Notes under the pieces: model-generated
Seen by the model: only the letters and a program-made list of their open reading frames with translations
The model's database searches: none
What the model was told of the DNA's origin: nothing
Position numbers and translations under genes: made by a program
Shown: positions 1-6,620 of the stretch, piece by piece
Numbering within the stretch: the stretch's first letter is position 1
Layout: each line of letters begins with the position of its first letter
Source: Bacteroidia bacterium
GTDB lineage: Bacteria; Bacteroidota; Bacteroidia; Bacteroidales; Azobacteroidaceae
DNA: 7,312 nucleotides
Reading direction: 5' to 3'
NCBI GenBank assembly: GCA_026000155.1
Contig: BNYG01000059.1
Location: 1-7,312, forward strand

Positions 1-1
1 G

Positions 2-667
2 GATTTATTGTTGGTGTTACAAGCCGAACACGGCGGAGGTAACAATTCCACATTCACCGTTCGCGTCACCAGTTCCACCGGAACGGATACCTATTCTTCC
101 ATTGCCGCAGGCATCGGTTCCTTGAAAGGTCCTTTGCACGGAGGCGCTAATATTCAAGTAGTGGACATGTTCAATCATTTGAAAGAAAATATTACAGATT
201 GGAAAAATACCGATGAAATCGATACTTATTTCAATCGGATGCTCAATAAAGAGGTTTACAACAAAACCGGTTTGATTTACGGCATTGGCCATGCAGTCTA
301 TACCATTTCCGACCCGCGCGCTATCCTTTTGAAAGAATTAGCCCGCGATTTGGCTAAAGAAAAAGGACGGGAAGAAGAATTTGCTTTCCTCGAATTGTTG
401 GAAGAACGAGCCATCGAATCGTTCTACAATTTCAAAGGCTCCAAAAAACGGGTATCGTCCAACATTGATTTCTATTCGGGTTTTGTGTATGAAATGATTG
501 GCTTGCCACAGGAAATCTACACACCCTTATTCGCCATGGCGCGTATCGTAGGTTGGACAGCGCACCGCATTGAAGAATTAATCTTCAAGAACAAACGGAT
601 TATCCGCCCGGCCTATAAGAATATTTTGGATGAACAGGCATATATTCCGATTAAAGACCGGTATTAA
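2..667 (+). CDS. gltA: Citrate synthase, C-terminal part (5' end outside window)
   Basis: Condenses oxaloacetate with acetyl-CoA to citrate in the cytoplasm, the entry step of the oxidative TCA branch leading to 2-oxoglutarate and glutamate. The open frame runs to the left edge without a start, so the gene is cut by the window; about 221 residues of an expected 430-450 are present. Seen directly: AEHGGGNNSTFT with an oxaloacetate-binding His (codon 29-31), GPLHGGAN with the catalytic His (137-139), GIGHAV...SDPR with the second catalytic His (290-292), and SNIDFYSG with the catalytic Asp (467-469). These match His238, His274, His320 and Asp375 of the pig heart enzyme by motif. A TTG at position 8 lies inside the conserved core and is not a real start. 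A 2-methylcitrate synthase of the same fold cannot be excluded. The 3' end overlaps the next, convergent gene by 17 bp. Confidence 0.93.
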   Translation, partial: DLLLVLQAEHGGGNNSTFTVRVTSSTGTDTYSSIAAGIGSLKGPLHGGANIQVVDMFNHLKENITDWKNTDEIDTYFNRMLNKEVYNKTGLIYGIGHAVYTISDPRAILLKELARDLAKEKGREEEFAFLELLEERAIESFYNFKGSKKRVSSNIDFYSGFVYEMIGLPQEIYTPLFAMARIVGWTAHRIEELIFKNKRIIRPAYKNILDEQAYIPIKDRY

Positions 668-1607
668 AACGTAATTTTCCAACCGCAGCAGCTTGAGAAT
701 TAAACTCCTCAATAATAGTCTGCATAACTGCGGAGACTGGTAGGATATCTCGAATAGTGGCAGCAATTTGCCCTATTTCGAGTTCACCATCTTTTAAGTC
801 GCCTTCAAAAATGCCGCGTTTGGCTCTGCCTTTGCCAAGCAGTTCACGCAGTTGCTCGGCTGTTGCGCCCGAATCTTCCGCCTGTTTTACTTGGCTGAAA
901 AAGTCGTTTTTGATTAATCGCGTGGCGCCGATTTTTTTCAGCGCAAGCATTGTGTCGCCTTCGTTGAGACTGATACAGAGGTTTTTGAAGGCTTCACTTG
1001 CCGAACTTTCAGTTGTCAGCGCAAAGCGAGTGCCGATTTGTACACCTTCCGCACCGAGCGCAAACGCAGCGAGCATACTTTTTCCACCAGCAATGCCGCC
1101 TGCCGCAATCAATGGAATATCAAGCACTTGACGCACTTGCGGAATTAACGCCATGGTGGTCGTTTCTTCCGCACCGTTGTGTCCGCCTGCCTCAAAACCC
1201 TCTGCTACAACCGCATCAACACCTGCCTGCTGACATTTTAGGGCAAACTTACTGCTCGAAACCACGTGAGCAACGGTAATTCCGGCATTTTTAAGTGTCG
1301 AAGTCCAGGTTTTTGGGTTGCCTGCCGAAGTAAAAACGACAGGTACTTTTTCTTCTATCACAATTTTTATAATTGACTCAATTTCAGGATATAAAAGCGG
1401 AATATTTACACCAAAAGGTTTTTGAGTAGTCCTTTGGCATTTTTTGATATGCTCGCGTAAAACTTCCGGGTGCATGGAGCCTGCACCGAGTAAACCCAAA
1501 CCACCTGCCTCACTCACAGCCGATGCCAATTCCCAACCGCTGCACCAAACCATTCCACCCGAAATGATCGGGTATTCTATTTTAAAAAGTGCTGTTACTC
1601 TATTCAT
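651..1607 (-). CDS. Nitronate monooxygenase / FabK-like FMN-dependent oxidoreductase
   Basis: A 318-residue TIM-barrel flavoenzyme of the family that includes nitronate monooxygenase (oxidises alkyl nitronates) and FabK (enoyl-ACP reductase of fatty acid synthesis). Seen: N-terminal YPIISGGM (12-19), GFEAGGHNG (137-145) with the family's catalytic His at about 143, AAGGIAGG (168-175) and GAEGVQIGTRF (185-195), the last two forming the FMN phosphate site. The start is the ATG at 1607, because MNRVTALFKIEYP is the usual family N-terminus. A TTG 36 nt further upstream lies within the putative -7 promoter element. The gene is divergent from ahpC and convergent with citrate synthase, so it is probably monocistronic. 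Family membership is firm. The choice between nitronate monooxygenase and FabK is not settled by sequence alone: no other fatty-acid synthesis gene is nearby, and no catabolic genes either. Confidence 0.88.
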   Translation of the reverse strand: MNRVTALFKIEYPIISGGMVWCSGWELASAVSEAGGLGLLGAGSMHPEVLREHIKKCQRTTQKPFGVNIPLLYPEIESIIKIVIEEKVPVVFTSAGNPKTWTSTLKNAGITVAHVVSSSKFALKCQQAGVDAVVAEGFEAGGHNGAEETTTMALIPQVRQVLDIPLIAAGGIAGGKSMLAAFALGAEGVQIGTRFALTTESSASEAFKNLCISLNEGDTMLALKKIGATRLIKNDFFSQVKQAEDSGATAEQLRELLGKGRAKRGIFEGDLKDGELEIGQIAATIRDILPVSAVMQTIIEEFNSQAAAVGKLRFNTGL

Positions 1608-1640
1608 TTTGTAAATTTTTCGTCTTTCTAAATTAAAATG

Positions 1641-1648
1641 CAAAGATA
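1641..1648 (-). promoter_or_regulatory. Putative -7 element for the nitronate monooxygenase/FabK-like gene
   Basis: On the minus strand this reads TATCTTTG, a full match to the Bacteroidota -7 consensus TAnnTTTG. It lies 33 nt upstream of the ATG at 1607, giving a short leader. No good TTTG is found at the expected -33 position (around 1669-1672, only about two of four bases match), so the call rests on the -7 box and its placement. Confidence 0.45.
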
Positions 1649-1721
1649 ATCAAAATAGATGTTATTTTCGAGCGGGATATTAAGTTATAGATTTTATTGA
1701 TGCAATCATAAATATTATCAG

Positions 1722-1753
1722 TTTGATTTATATTGTAAAAGCATATACATTTG
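1722..1753 (+). promoter_or_regulatory. Putative ahpC promoter (Bacteroidota type)
   Basis: TTTG at 1722-1725, a 20-nt spacer, and TACATTTG at 1746-1753 match both boxes of the Bacteroidota sigma consensus (TTTG, 19-21 nt, TAnnTTTG). Transcription would begin near 1760, leaving an A-rich leader of about 40 nt before the ahpC ATG at 1801. OxyR is known to activate ahpC in Bacteroides, but I could not fit the four-part OxyR motif to the upstream sequence. A short inverted repeat, TGAT-GCA-ATCA (1698-1708), lies about 14 nt above the -33 box. Confidence 0.72.
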
Positions 1754-1800
1754 TACAGAATTAAAAACAATTAGTATTAACAATTAAAAATAAAAAAATT

Positions 1801-2367
1801 ATGCAACCGATTATTAATTCACAATTGCCTGAATTTAATGTTCAAGCCTATCACAATGGAGATTTTAAAACAGTTACCAACAACGATGTAAAAGGGAAAT
1901 GGGCGATATTCTTTTTCTATCCTGCCGATTTCACTTTTGTATGTCCAACTGAATTGGGCGACATGGCCGACAAATATGCTAAATTCCAGGAATTGGGCGT
2001 AGAAGTGTATTCCGTAAGTACGGACAAGCATTTTACACACAAAGCCTGGCACGATGCCTCCGATACCATTAAAAAAATCCAATATCCGATGTTGGCAGAC
2101 CCGACGGGTGCCTTGAGCCGTGCATTCGGCGTATTGATTGAAGAAGCCGGCTTGGCTTATCGCGGAACATTCTTGGTAAATCCCGAAGGACAAATCAAAG
2201 TAACCGAAATTCACGACAACGGAATCGGACGTAACGCCGATGAATTGTTGCGGAAAGTGGAAGCTGCACAATTTGTAGCTGCGCATCCCAATGAAGTTTG
2301 TCCGGCCAAATGGCATAAAGGCGATGCAACCTTAAAGCCGAGTATTGATTTAGTTGGAAAATTGTAA
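1801..2367 (+). CDS. ahpC: Alkyl hydroperoxide reductase subunit C (2-Cys peroxiredoxin)
   Basis: A 188-residue typical 2-Cys peroxiredoxin of the AhpC/Prx1 group that reduces H2O2, organic hydroperoxides and peroxynitrite in the cytoplasm. The peroxidatic Cys48 sits in YPADFTFVCPTE. The resolving Cys167 sits in HPNEVCPAKW, followed by the C-terminal KPSIDLVGKL segment typical of the bacterial enzyme. Pro41, Thr45 and Cys48 of the PxxxTxxC active site are present. Length and Cys spacing match E. coli AhpC (187 residues). The start ATG at 1801 follows an A-rich leader without a Shine-Dalgarno sequence, which is normal in this phylum. It heads a cluster with sod, a [2Fe-2S] protein and ahpF. 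AhpF, its expected reductant, lies about 1 kb downstream rather than immediately next to it. A terminator-like hairpin follows the stop codon. Confidence 0.97.
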   Translation: MQPIINSQLPEFNVQAYHNGDFKTVTNNDVKGKWAIFFFYPADFTFVCPTELGDMADKYAKFQELGVEVYSVSTDKHFTHKAWHDASDTIKKIQYPMLADPTGALSRAFGVLIEEAGLAYRGTFLVNPEGQIKVTEIHDNGIGRNADELLRKVEAAQFVAAHPNEVCPAKWHKGDATLKPSIDLVGKL

Positions 2368-2376
2368 AACTTTCAG

Positions 2377-2409
2377 GGGCGCTCCTGCGTGTGCGCCCTC
2401 ATTTTTATT
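2377..2409 (+). terminator. Rho-independent terminator-like hairpin after ahpC
   Basis: GGGCGC (2377-2382) and GCGCCC (2393-2398) form a perfect six-pair GC stem with a 10-nt loop, followed by a T-rich run (2402-2409). It starts 9 nt after the ahpC stop. It should end or attenuate ahpC transcription before sod, making ahpC mRNA more abundant than that of the downstream genes. The only longer in-frame alternative starts for sod are here (GTG at 2389, inside the hairpin loop) or just after (ATG at 2410). Confidence 0.72.
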
Positions 2410-2425
2410 ATGATCACTTTATTTT

Positions 2426-2433
2426 TAAGTTTG
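2426..2433 (+). promoter_or_regulatory. Putative -7 element of an internal sod promoter
   Basis: TAAGTTTG is a full match to the Bacteroidota -7 consensus TAnnTTTG. A TTTT at 2402-2405 lies 20 nt upstream, a three-of-four match to the -33 TTTG, though it coincides with the T tract of the ahpC terminator. Transcription would begin at about 2440, after the ATG at 2410 and before the ATG at 2482, which supports 2482 as the sod start. Confidence 0.5.
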
Positions 2434-2481
2434 ATTTTATTTGTAACAAATAATCAAACAACAGACAAAAACGAAAATGTT

Positions 2482-3057
2482 ATGAAATTTGAATTAGTAA
2501 AATTACCATACTCTACGGATGCCTTGGAGCCGGTAATCAGTAAACAAACCATTGAGTTTCATCATGGTAAGCATCTGCAAACGTATGTGAATAACCTGAA
2601 CAATCTGATTCAGGGAACAAAGTTTGAAAACGCCGATCTTGAAACCATCGTAAAGGAATCGGATGGCGCTATCTTCAATAATGCCGGTCAGATATTGAAT
2701 CATAACCTGTATTTTACCCAGTTCTCTCCCACCGGAGGCGGAAAACCTTCCGGTAAACTGGCTACTGCCATTGATGCCGCGTATGGTTCTTTCGATAATT
2801 TCCAAAAAGAATTTGAAACAGCCGGTGCCGGTTTGTTTGGTTCGGGATGGGTTTGGCTGGCGAAAGACAAAGAAGGAAAAGTGTTGATTACCAAGGAAGC
2901 AAATGCCGGTAACCCGCTGGCAAAAGGTTTAACACCGCTGCTGGGTTTTGACGTTTGGGAACATGCCTATTATCTCGACTACCAGAATCGCCGCGTCGAT
3001 CACTTGAAAGAATTGTGGAAGATTATTGACTGGAAAGTGGTTGAAACACGGTATTGA
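2482..3057 (+). CDS. sodB: Superoxide dismutase, iron type (possibly Fe/Mn cambialistic)
   Basis: A 191-residue cytoplasmic superoxide dismutase of the Fe/Mn family converting superoxide to O2 and H2O2. Metal ligands are visible at His27 (EFHHGKH), His74 (LNHNLYF), Asp157 and His161 (FDVWEHAYY). Gln70 in NNAGQ and Ala142-Gly143 in NAGNPL are the iron-type signature; Mn enzymes carry Gly and Gln-Asp there. Gly155, two residues before ligand Asp157, is the residue recalled from the cambialistic Porphyromonas gingivalis enzyme, where changing it to Thr shifts metal preference toward iron. The start ATG at 2482 gives the normal family N-terminus MKFELVKLPY. An in-frame extension to an ATG at 2410 would add a hydrophobic stretch, but it has no basic n-region or clear cleavage site and begins upstream of the likely promoter. 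It lies between ahpC and the ahpF pair, and supplies the H2O2 that AhpC removes. Confidence 0.95.
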   Translation: MKFELVKLPYSTDALEPVISKQTIEFHHGKHLQTYVNNLNNLIQGTKFENADLETIVKESDGAIFNNAGQILNHNLYFTQFSPTGGGKPSGKLATAIDAAYGSFDNFQKEFETAGAGLFGSGWVWLAKDKEGKVLITKEANAGNPLAKGLTPLLGFDVWEHAYYLDYQNRRVDHLKELWKIIDWKVVETRY

Positions 3058-3127
3058 AATAATTACGAAACAAAGTTCGGCATTAGCCAATTAAAAGTTA
3101 CAAATTACAAATTAAACAAATGATTTT

Positions 3128-3310
3128 ATGGACAATAATAAAACAATATGCAATTGCATGGACATCACGAGAGGTGAAATCATCGACGCAATCAAGGCAA
3201 AAAATTTGAAAACGATAGATGATGTCGGGGAAGCAACCGAAGCCGGAACAGTTTGTGGCTCTTGTCAGGATGATATTCAGGAGATTCTGGATGAATTAAA
3301 CCTTGGATAA
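3128..3310 (+). CDS. BFD-like [2Fe-2S]-binding protein
   Basis: A 60-residue protein made of a single BFD-like [2Fe-2S] domain, the fold also seen in bacterioferritin-associated ferredoxin and in parts of NifU and nitrite reductase. The four likely cluster ligands are Cys8, Cys10, Cys43 and Cys46 (C-x-C-x32-C-x2-C); flanking ICNCMDITRGEI and GTVCGSC are characteristic. It is acidic overall with no membrane segment, so it is a soluble cytoplasmic electron carrier or cluster protein. The gene is 70 nt after sod and its stop lies 15 nt before the ahpF ATG, so co-transcription with ahpF is likely. Known relatives release iron from bacterioferritin by electron transfer, but no ferritin gene is in the window. 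A link to AhpF or to peroxide-stress iron handling is inference only. I do not assign the name bfd. Confidence 0.88.
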   Translation: MDNNKTICNCMDITRGEIIDAIKAKNLKTIDDVGEATEAGTVCGSCQDDIQEILDELNLG

Positions 3311-3312
3311 AT

Positions 3313-3317
3313 GGGAG
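3313..3317 (+). promoter_or_regulatory. Shine-Dalgarno sequence that decides the ahpF start
   Basis: GGGAG lies 8 nt before the ATG at 3326. An earlier in-frame ATG at 3311 directly follows the stop codon of the [2Fe-2S] gene but overlaps this ribosome-binding sequence, and it would add five residues absent from the usual AhpF N-terminus. Confidence 0.6.
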
Positions 3318-3325
3318 AATTGAAT

Positions 3326-4873
3326 ATGTTAGACTCAAATTTAAAAGAACAATTAAAAACTATTTTTGCCGATTTACAAGCAAATTATGTTTTGGATATA
3401 TCCGTTGATCCGCAGCACGAGAGCCGGACGGAATTACTGGAGTTGTTGAGCGATGTTGCCGATTCGTCCGATAAAATTACTTGCCGGGTAAAAGACGGCG
3501 AAGCCTTGGAATTTTCTTTGTTAAAAAATGGAAACGATACAAGAATCAAATTTCGAGGCATTCCCAACGGACACGAATTTACTTCTTTGCTATTGGCCAT
3601 TTTAAATGCCGATGGCAAGGGAAAAAACATTCCCGATGCCGTTATCTGCAATCGTATCAAGGCATTAAAAGGAAATATCCATCTGACGACTTATGCCTCA
3701 CTGACTTGTACCAATTGTCCTGATGTAGTACAGAGCCTTAACTTAATGGCTTTGTTGAATGAGAATCTGACACATGAAATGGTCGATGGTGCGCTTTATC
3801 AATCGGAAGTGGATGCTTTGAAGATACAAGCCGTGCCGACTGTTTATGCCGACGGAGCATTATTACACGTAGGACGAGCCGATTTAGGTGAATTGTTGGG
3901 CAAATTAGAAGAACATTACGGTGTGGATGACAAAAAAAAAGAATCTTCCGTCAAGAATTACGATGTAGTGGTAGTCGGCAGCGGACCCGCTGGAAGCGCT
4001 GCGGCCATCTACTCTGCCCGCAAAGGCTTGAATGTAGCCATCGTAGCCGAAAGAATCGGCGGTCAGGTAAAAGAAACCGTTGGTATCGAAAACCTGATTT
4101 CCGTCCCTTACACTACCGGAGAAGACTTAGCCGGGAACTTAAAAGCGCATATTCAGCAATATTCCATTGACATACTGGAACATCGGAAAGTAGAAACGCT
4201 CGAAGTAAAGGATAAAGAAAAAATCCTCTCGGTAGCCGGAGGCGAAAAAATCATAGCACCCGCTGTGATTCTTGCAACCGGAGCAAGTTGGCGCAAACTG
4301 AATGTTCCGGGAGAAACGGAGTACATCGGCCGGGGTGTTGCGTTTTGTCCACATTGCGACGGACCATTTTACAAAGGGAAACACGTAGCGGTTGTTGGCG
4401 GAGGAAATTCCGGCATTGAAGCGGCTATCGACTTGGCAGGCATCTGTTCCAAAGTAACTGTTTTTGAGTTTTTGGATGAACTGAAAGCCGACCGGGTGTT
4501 GCAGGAAAAAGCGAAAAGTCTGCCGAATGTCGAAATCTTTTTGTCTTCCCAAACGGTGGAAGTCATCGGAAACGGAGAGAAAGTAACCGGCATCCGCGTC
4601 AAAAACCGCAAAACGGAAGAAGAGCGTATCATTGAATTGGACGGTATTTTCGTTCAAATCGGATTGACGGCTAACAGTGGCATGTTCAAAGACGTAGTCA
4701 ATACTAATCGTTTTGGTGAAATCGAAATTGACACACACTGCCGCACCAATCAACCGGGCATTTATGCGGCCGGGGATGTTACCACAGTACCCTATAAACA
4801 GATTATCATTTCCATGGGAGAAGGCGCCAAAGCAGCATTGACAGCTTTTGAAGACCGCATACGGGGAATATGA
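3326..4873 (+). CDS. ahpF: Alkyl hydroperoxide reductase subunit F (NADH-dependent AhpC reductase)
   Basis: A 515-residue flavoprotein disulfide reductase that moves electrons from NADH through FAD and two CxxC pairs to AhpC. Residues 1 to about 200 form the twin thioredoxin-like N-terminal domain with the redox pair Cys128-Cys131 (CTNCPDVVQ). A short linker (about 201-210) leads to a thioredoxin-reductase-like module: FAD motif GSGPAG (218-223), active pair Cys341-Cys344 in CPHCDGP, NADH-binding GGGNSG (358-363), and the closing FAD motif GIYAAGD (478-484). Length agrees with E. coli AhpF (521), which separates it from thioredoxin reductase (about 310), since only AhpF has the N-terminal domain. 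The ATG at 3326 gives MLDSNLKEQLK, matching the family N-terminus and preceded by GGGAG. It lies downstream of ahpC, sod and the [2Fe-2S] gene. Its stop abuts the stop of convergent pyrD with no spacer. Confidence 0.97.
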   Translation: MLDSNLKEQLKTIFADLQANYVLDISVDPQHESRTELLELLSDVADSSDKITCRVKDGEALEFSLLKNGNDTRIKFRGIPNGHEFTSLLLAILNADGKGKNIPDAVICNRIKALKGNIHLTTYASLTCTNCPDVVQSLNLMALLNENLTHEMVDGALYQSEVDALKIQAVPTVYADGALLHVGRADLGELLGKLEEHYGVDDKKKESSVKNYDVVVVGSGPAGSAAAIYSARKGLNVAIVAERIGGQVKETVGIENLISVPYTTGEDLAGNLKAHIQQYSIDILEHRKVETLEVKDKEKILSVAGGEKIIAPAVILATGASWRKLNVPGETEYIGRGVAFCPHCDGPFYKGKHVAVVGGGNSGIEAAIDLAGICSKVTVFEFLDELKADRVLQEKAKSLPNVEIFLSSQTVEVIGNGEKVTGIRVKNRKTEEERIIELDGIFVQIGLTANSGMFKDVVNTNRFGEIEIDTHCRTNQPGIYAAGDVTTVPYKQIIISMGEGAKAALTAFEDRIRGI

Positions 4874-5782
4874 TTAGCTTAATGCTCCAATCAACTCTTG
4901 TACCGATTGGAATCCGTGTCTATCTAAATATTCATGGATTCCATCCACTACTTTCACCGAAATTTCCGGGTCAATAAAATTGTAAGTTCCTATTTGAATG
5001 GCAGTTGCACCTGCTAATATAAACTCGATTGCATCGGTCGCATTGGATATTCCACCCAAGCCGATAATCGGAATTTTAACTGCTTTGTAGGTTTGATACA
5101 CCATTCGTAAGGCAACCGGTTTGACACACGGACCGGATAATCCTCCTGTAATCGTTGATAAAACCGGTTTTCTCCGTTCGGCATCAATAGCCATTCCTAA
5201 TAAAGTATTGATTAAAGAAACAGCGTCAGCACCTTCTGCTTCAGCCGTTTGTGCAATTTCTGCGATGTTCGTTACATTGGGTGAAAGTTTGACGATCAAG
5301 GTTTTATGATACACTTTCCGGACGGCTTTGATGACCTCGGAAGCGCCGGAACAATTGGTACCGAAAGCCATGCCTCCTTGCTTGACATTGGGACAGGAAA
5401 TATTCAGTTCAATAGCCGGGATTTTATCCAATTCGTTCATCCGTTCGGCACAAGCCACATAATCTTCAACGGTGGAACCACTGACATTGACCATCATATT
5501 CGTATCTATGTCCTTGATTTTCGGATAAATATCCGATATAAAGTAATCTATTCCTTTATTTTGCAAACCGACTGCATTCAACATGCCCGAAGGCGTTTCC
5601 ACCATCCGGGGATAGTCGTTTCCTTCCCGTGGGTGAAAAGTCGTTCCTTTGACAAAGATGCCGCCAATCCGGGATAAATCCATAAAATCGACATATTCAA
5701 TCCCGTAACCAAATGTACCGGAAGCAGTTAACACCGGATTTTTAAGTTCCAGTTTACCTATGTGAACGCTTAAATCTGCCAT
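4874..5782 (-). CDS. pyrD: Dihydroorotate dehydrogenase B, catalytic subunit
   Basis: A 302-residue class 1B dihydroorotate dehydrogenase that oxidises dihydroorotate to orotate in de novo pyrimidine synthesis using FMN. The catalytic base Cys130 is in [13 protein letters not shown], as in the Lactococcus PyrDB enzyme (Ser in the membrane-bound class 2). Other visible motifs are TASGTFGYG (19-27), NAVGLQNKG (69-77) contacting the substrate, NVSGS (99-103), and the FMN-phosphate region GLGGIS followed by GATAIQIGT. There is no N-terminal membrane segment, so it is soluble. The start ATG at 5782 overlaps the end of pyrK by 13 bp, suggesting translational coupling and a fixed stoichiometry of the PyrD2-PyrK2 complex. 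The partner PyrK directly upstream confirms the NAD-linked class. No other pyr gene is in the window. The 3' end touches ahpF tail to tail. Confidence 0.97.
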   Translation of the reverse strand: MADLSVHIGKLELKNPVLTASGTFGYGIEYVDFMDLSRIGGIFVKGTTFHPREGNDYPRMVETPSGMLNAVGLQNKGIDYFISDIYPKIKDIDTNMMVNVSGSTVEDYVACAERMNELDKIPAIELNISCPNVKQGGMAFGTNCSGASEVIKAVRKVYHKTLIVKLSPNVTNIAEIAQTAEAEGADAVSLINTLLGMAIDAERRKPVLSTITGGLSGPCVKPVALRMVYQTYKAVKIPIIGLGGISNATDAIEFILAGATAIQIGTYNFIDPEISVKVVDGIHEYLDRHGFQSVQELIGALS

Positions 5783-6552
5783 TTTAGTTGGTTTATATTA
5801 AATACAGGACCTTCCGTACACACACAAACATTTCCTTTGACGGTCTTTTCGACACAGCACAAACAGGCGCCAATACCGCAAGCCATCCGGTTTTCTAAGG
5901 AAACTTCGCAAGGAATAGCGTATTCTTTCGCATACCGGGCTACCGAAAGCATCATGAGATTGGGACCGCAAGCATAGATAAAATCAGCATCTCCTTCTAA
6001 TAGAGAGGAATGATTGACTACATAGCCTTTCTCGCCCAGACCGCCATTTTCCGTAGTAATATGGACGGTTCCGAGTTTCCGGAATTCATCCAACTGTAGT
6101 AAATCCCTTTCGGAACGCGCTCCCAGCAAGAAAGTGGGCGTAAATCCTTTCTCTTTCAAGTAGGCTCCCAAATACAATAAGGGAGCGCTGCCTACACCTC
6201 CACCAATCAGAAGCAATTTCTTATCTTTGTCCGAACCGGCGGGAATGGAGAAGCCGTTTCCCAAAGGATAAATTAAATTGAGGGAATCTCCTGGGATAAG
6301 GTGGGATAATTGGAACGTTCCGTCACCCACGATTTGTATCAGCAACCAAAGTTCCTGGTTTTTCCGGTCCACCTGATGCACGGAAATAGGGCGGCGCAGG
6401 AATACACTCTCCGAATTATCCACTTTCACCTGAACAAACTGCCCGGGCAAAATCTCCGGGAGCGATTCTTCCAATGTCAGTTTTAATAAACAATGTTTTT
6501 CATTTAAAGGAATATTGTCTTTGACTATCCAATTTGCTATCTGTTTTTTCAT
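5770..6552 (-). CDS. pyrK: Dihydroorotate dehydrogenase B, electron transfer subunit
   Basis: A 260-residue FAD and [2Fe-2S] protein that accepts electrons from PyrD-bound FMN and passes them to NAD+. Domain order: an FAD-binding barrel with RRPIS (53-57), an NAD-binding domain with GGGVGSAPL (117-125) and YACGPN (193-198), then a C-terminal iron-sulfur region. By comparison with Lactococcus PyrK the cluster ligands should be Cys225, Cys230, Cys233 and Cys245 (C-x4-C-x2-C-x11-C), the last preceding TEGPVF. Extra Cys232 and Cys243 neighbour the ligands, so exact assignment is inferred. The start ATG at 6552 is preceded four bases upstream by AAAGG. A good promoter lies immediately upstream, so pyrK-pyrD is probably its own two-gene operon, separate from the regulator gene that precedes it on the same strand. 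Confidence 0.96.
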   Translation of the reverse strand: MKKQIANWIVKDNIPLNEKHCLLKLTLEESLPEILPGQFVQVKVDNSESVFLRRPISVHQVDRKNQELWLLIQIVGDGTFQLSHLIPGDSLNLIYPLGNGFSIPAGSDKDKKLLLIGGGVGSAPLLYLGAYLKEKGFTPTFLLGARSERDLLQLDEFRKLGTVHITTENGGLGEKGYVVNHSSLLEGDADFIYACGPNLMMLSVARYAKEYAIPCEVSLENRMACGIGACLCCVEKTVKGNVCVCTEGPVFNINQLKWQI

Positions 6553-6564
6553 GCAACCTTTCGA

Positions 6565-6595
6565 TAAATTTACGTTGCCACAAAATTAGCTCAAA
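6565..6595 (-). promoter_or_regulatory. Putative pyrK-pyrD promoter
   Basis: On the minus strand TTTG (6595-6592), a 19-nt spacer and TAAATTTA (6572-6565) fit the Bacteroidota promoter, with one mismatch in the last base of the -7 box. The -7 box ends only 12 nt before the pyrK ATG, so the leader would be under about 10 nt and the AAAGG ribosome site would sit at or near the start of the transcript. The -7 box is also a perfect 8-bp palindrome. No room remains for an attenuator or a PyrR-type leader if this is the main start. Confidence 0.55.
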
Positions 6596-6620
6596 AGTCA
6601 ACAATATACAAATAAATTTG

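Noticed and set aside
1650..1725. OxyR-type site (ATAG-N7-CTAT repeated) upstream of ahpC
   Set aside because: ATAG occurs at 1655 and 1687, but the following positions at 11-nt spacing do not match; the fit is no better than chance.
2410..2481. Possible signal peptide or membrane anchor in frame ahead of superoxide dismutase (ATG at 2410, hydrophobic ITLFLSLILFV)
   Set aside because: It has no basic residues before the hydrophobic stretch, no convincing cleavage or lipobox site, lies between a terminator and a -7 box, and the ATG at 2482 gives the normal family N-terminus.
3098..3114. Tandem 7-bp repeat (TTACAAA twice, then TTA) between sod and the [2Fe-2S] gene
   Set aside because: Too few units in an A+T-rich spacer to claim function. 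It resembles the TTAC half-site near the right end but has no GTAA partner at the right distance.
4139..4753. Long open frame on the minus strand inside ahpF (204 codons), and a similar 165-codon frame at 1819-2316 inside ahpC
   Set aside because: Both are antisense to strongly conserved genes and their translations show no recognisable motif; they are by-products of codon use.
4886..4911. Inverted repeat TCCAATC...GATTGGA near the ahpF/pyrD junction
   Set aside because: Seven pairs around a 12-nt loop, inside the pyrD coding region and with no following T tract on either strand, so not a convincing terminator.
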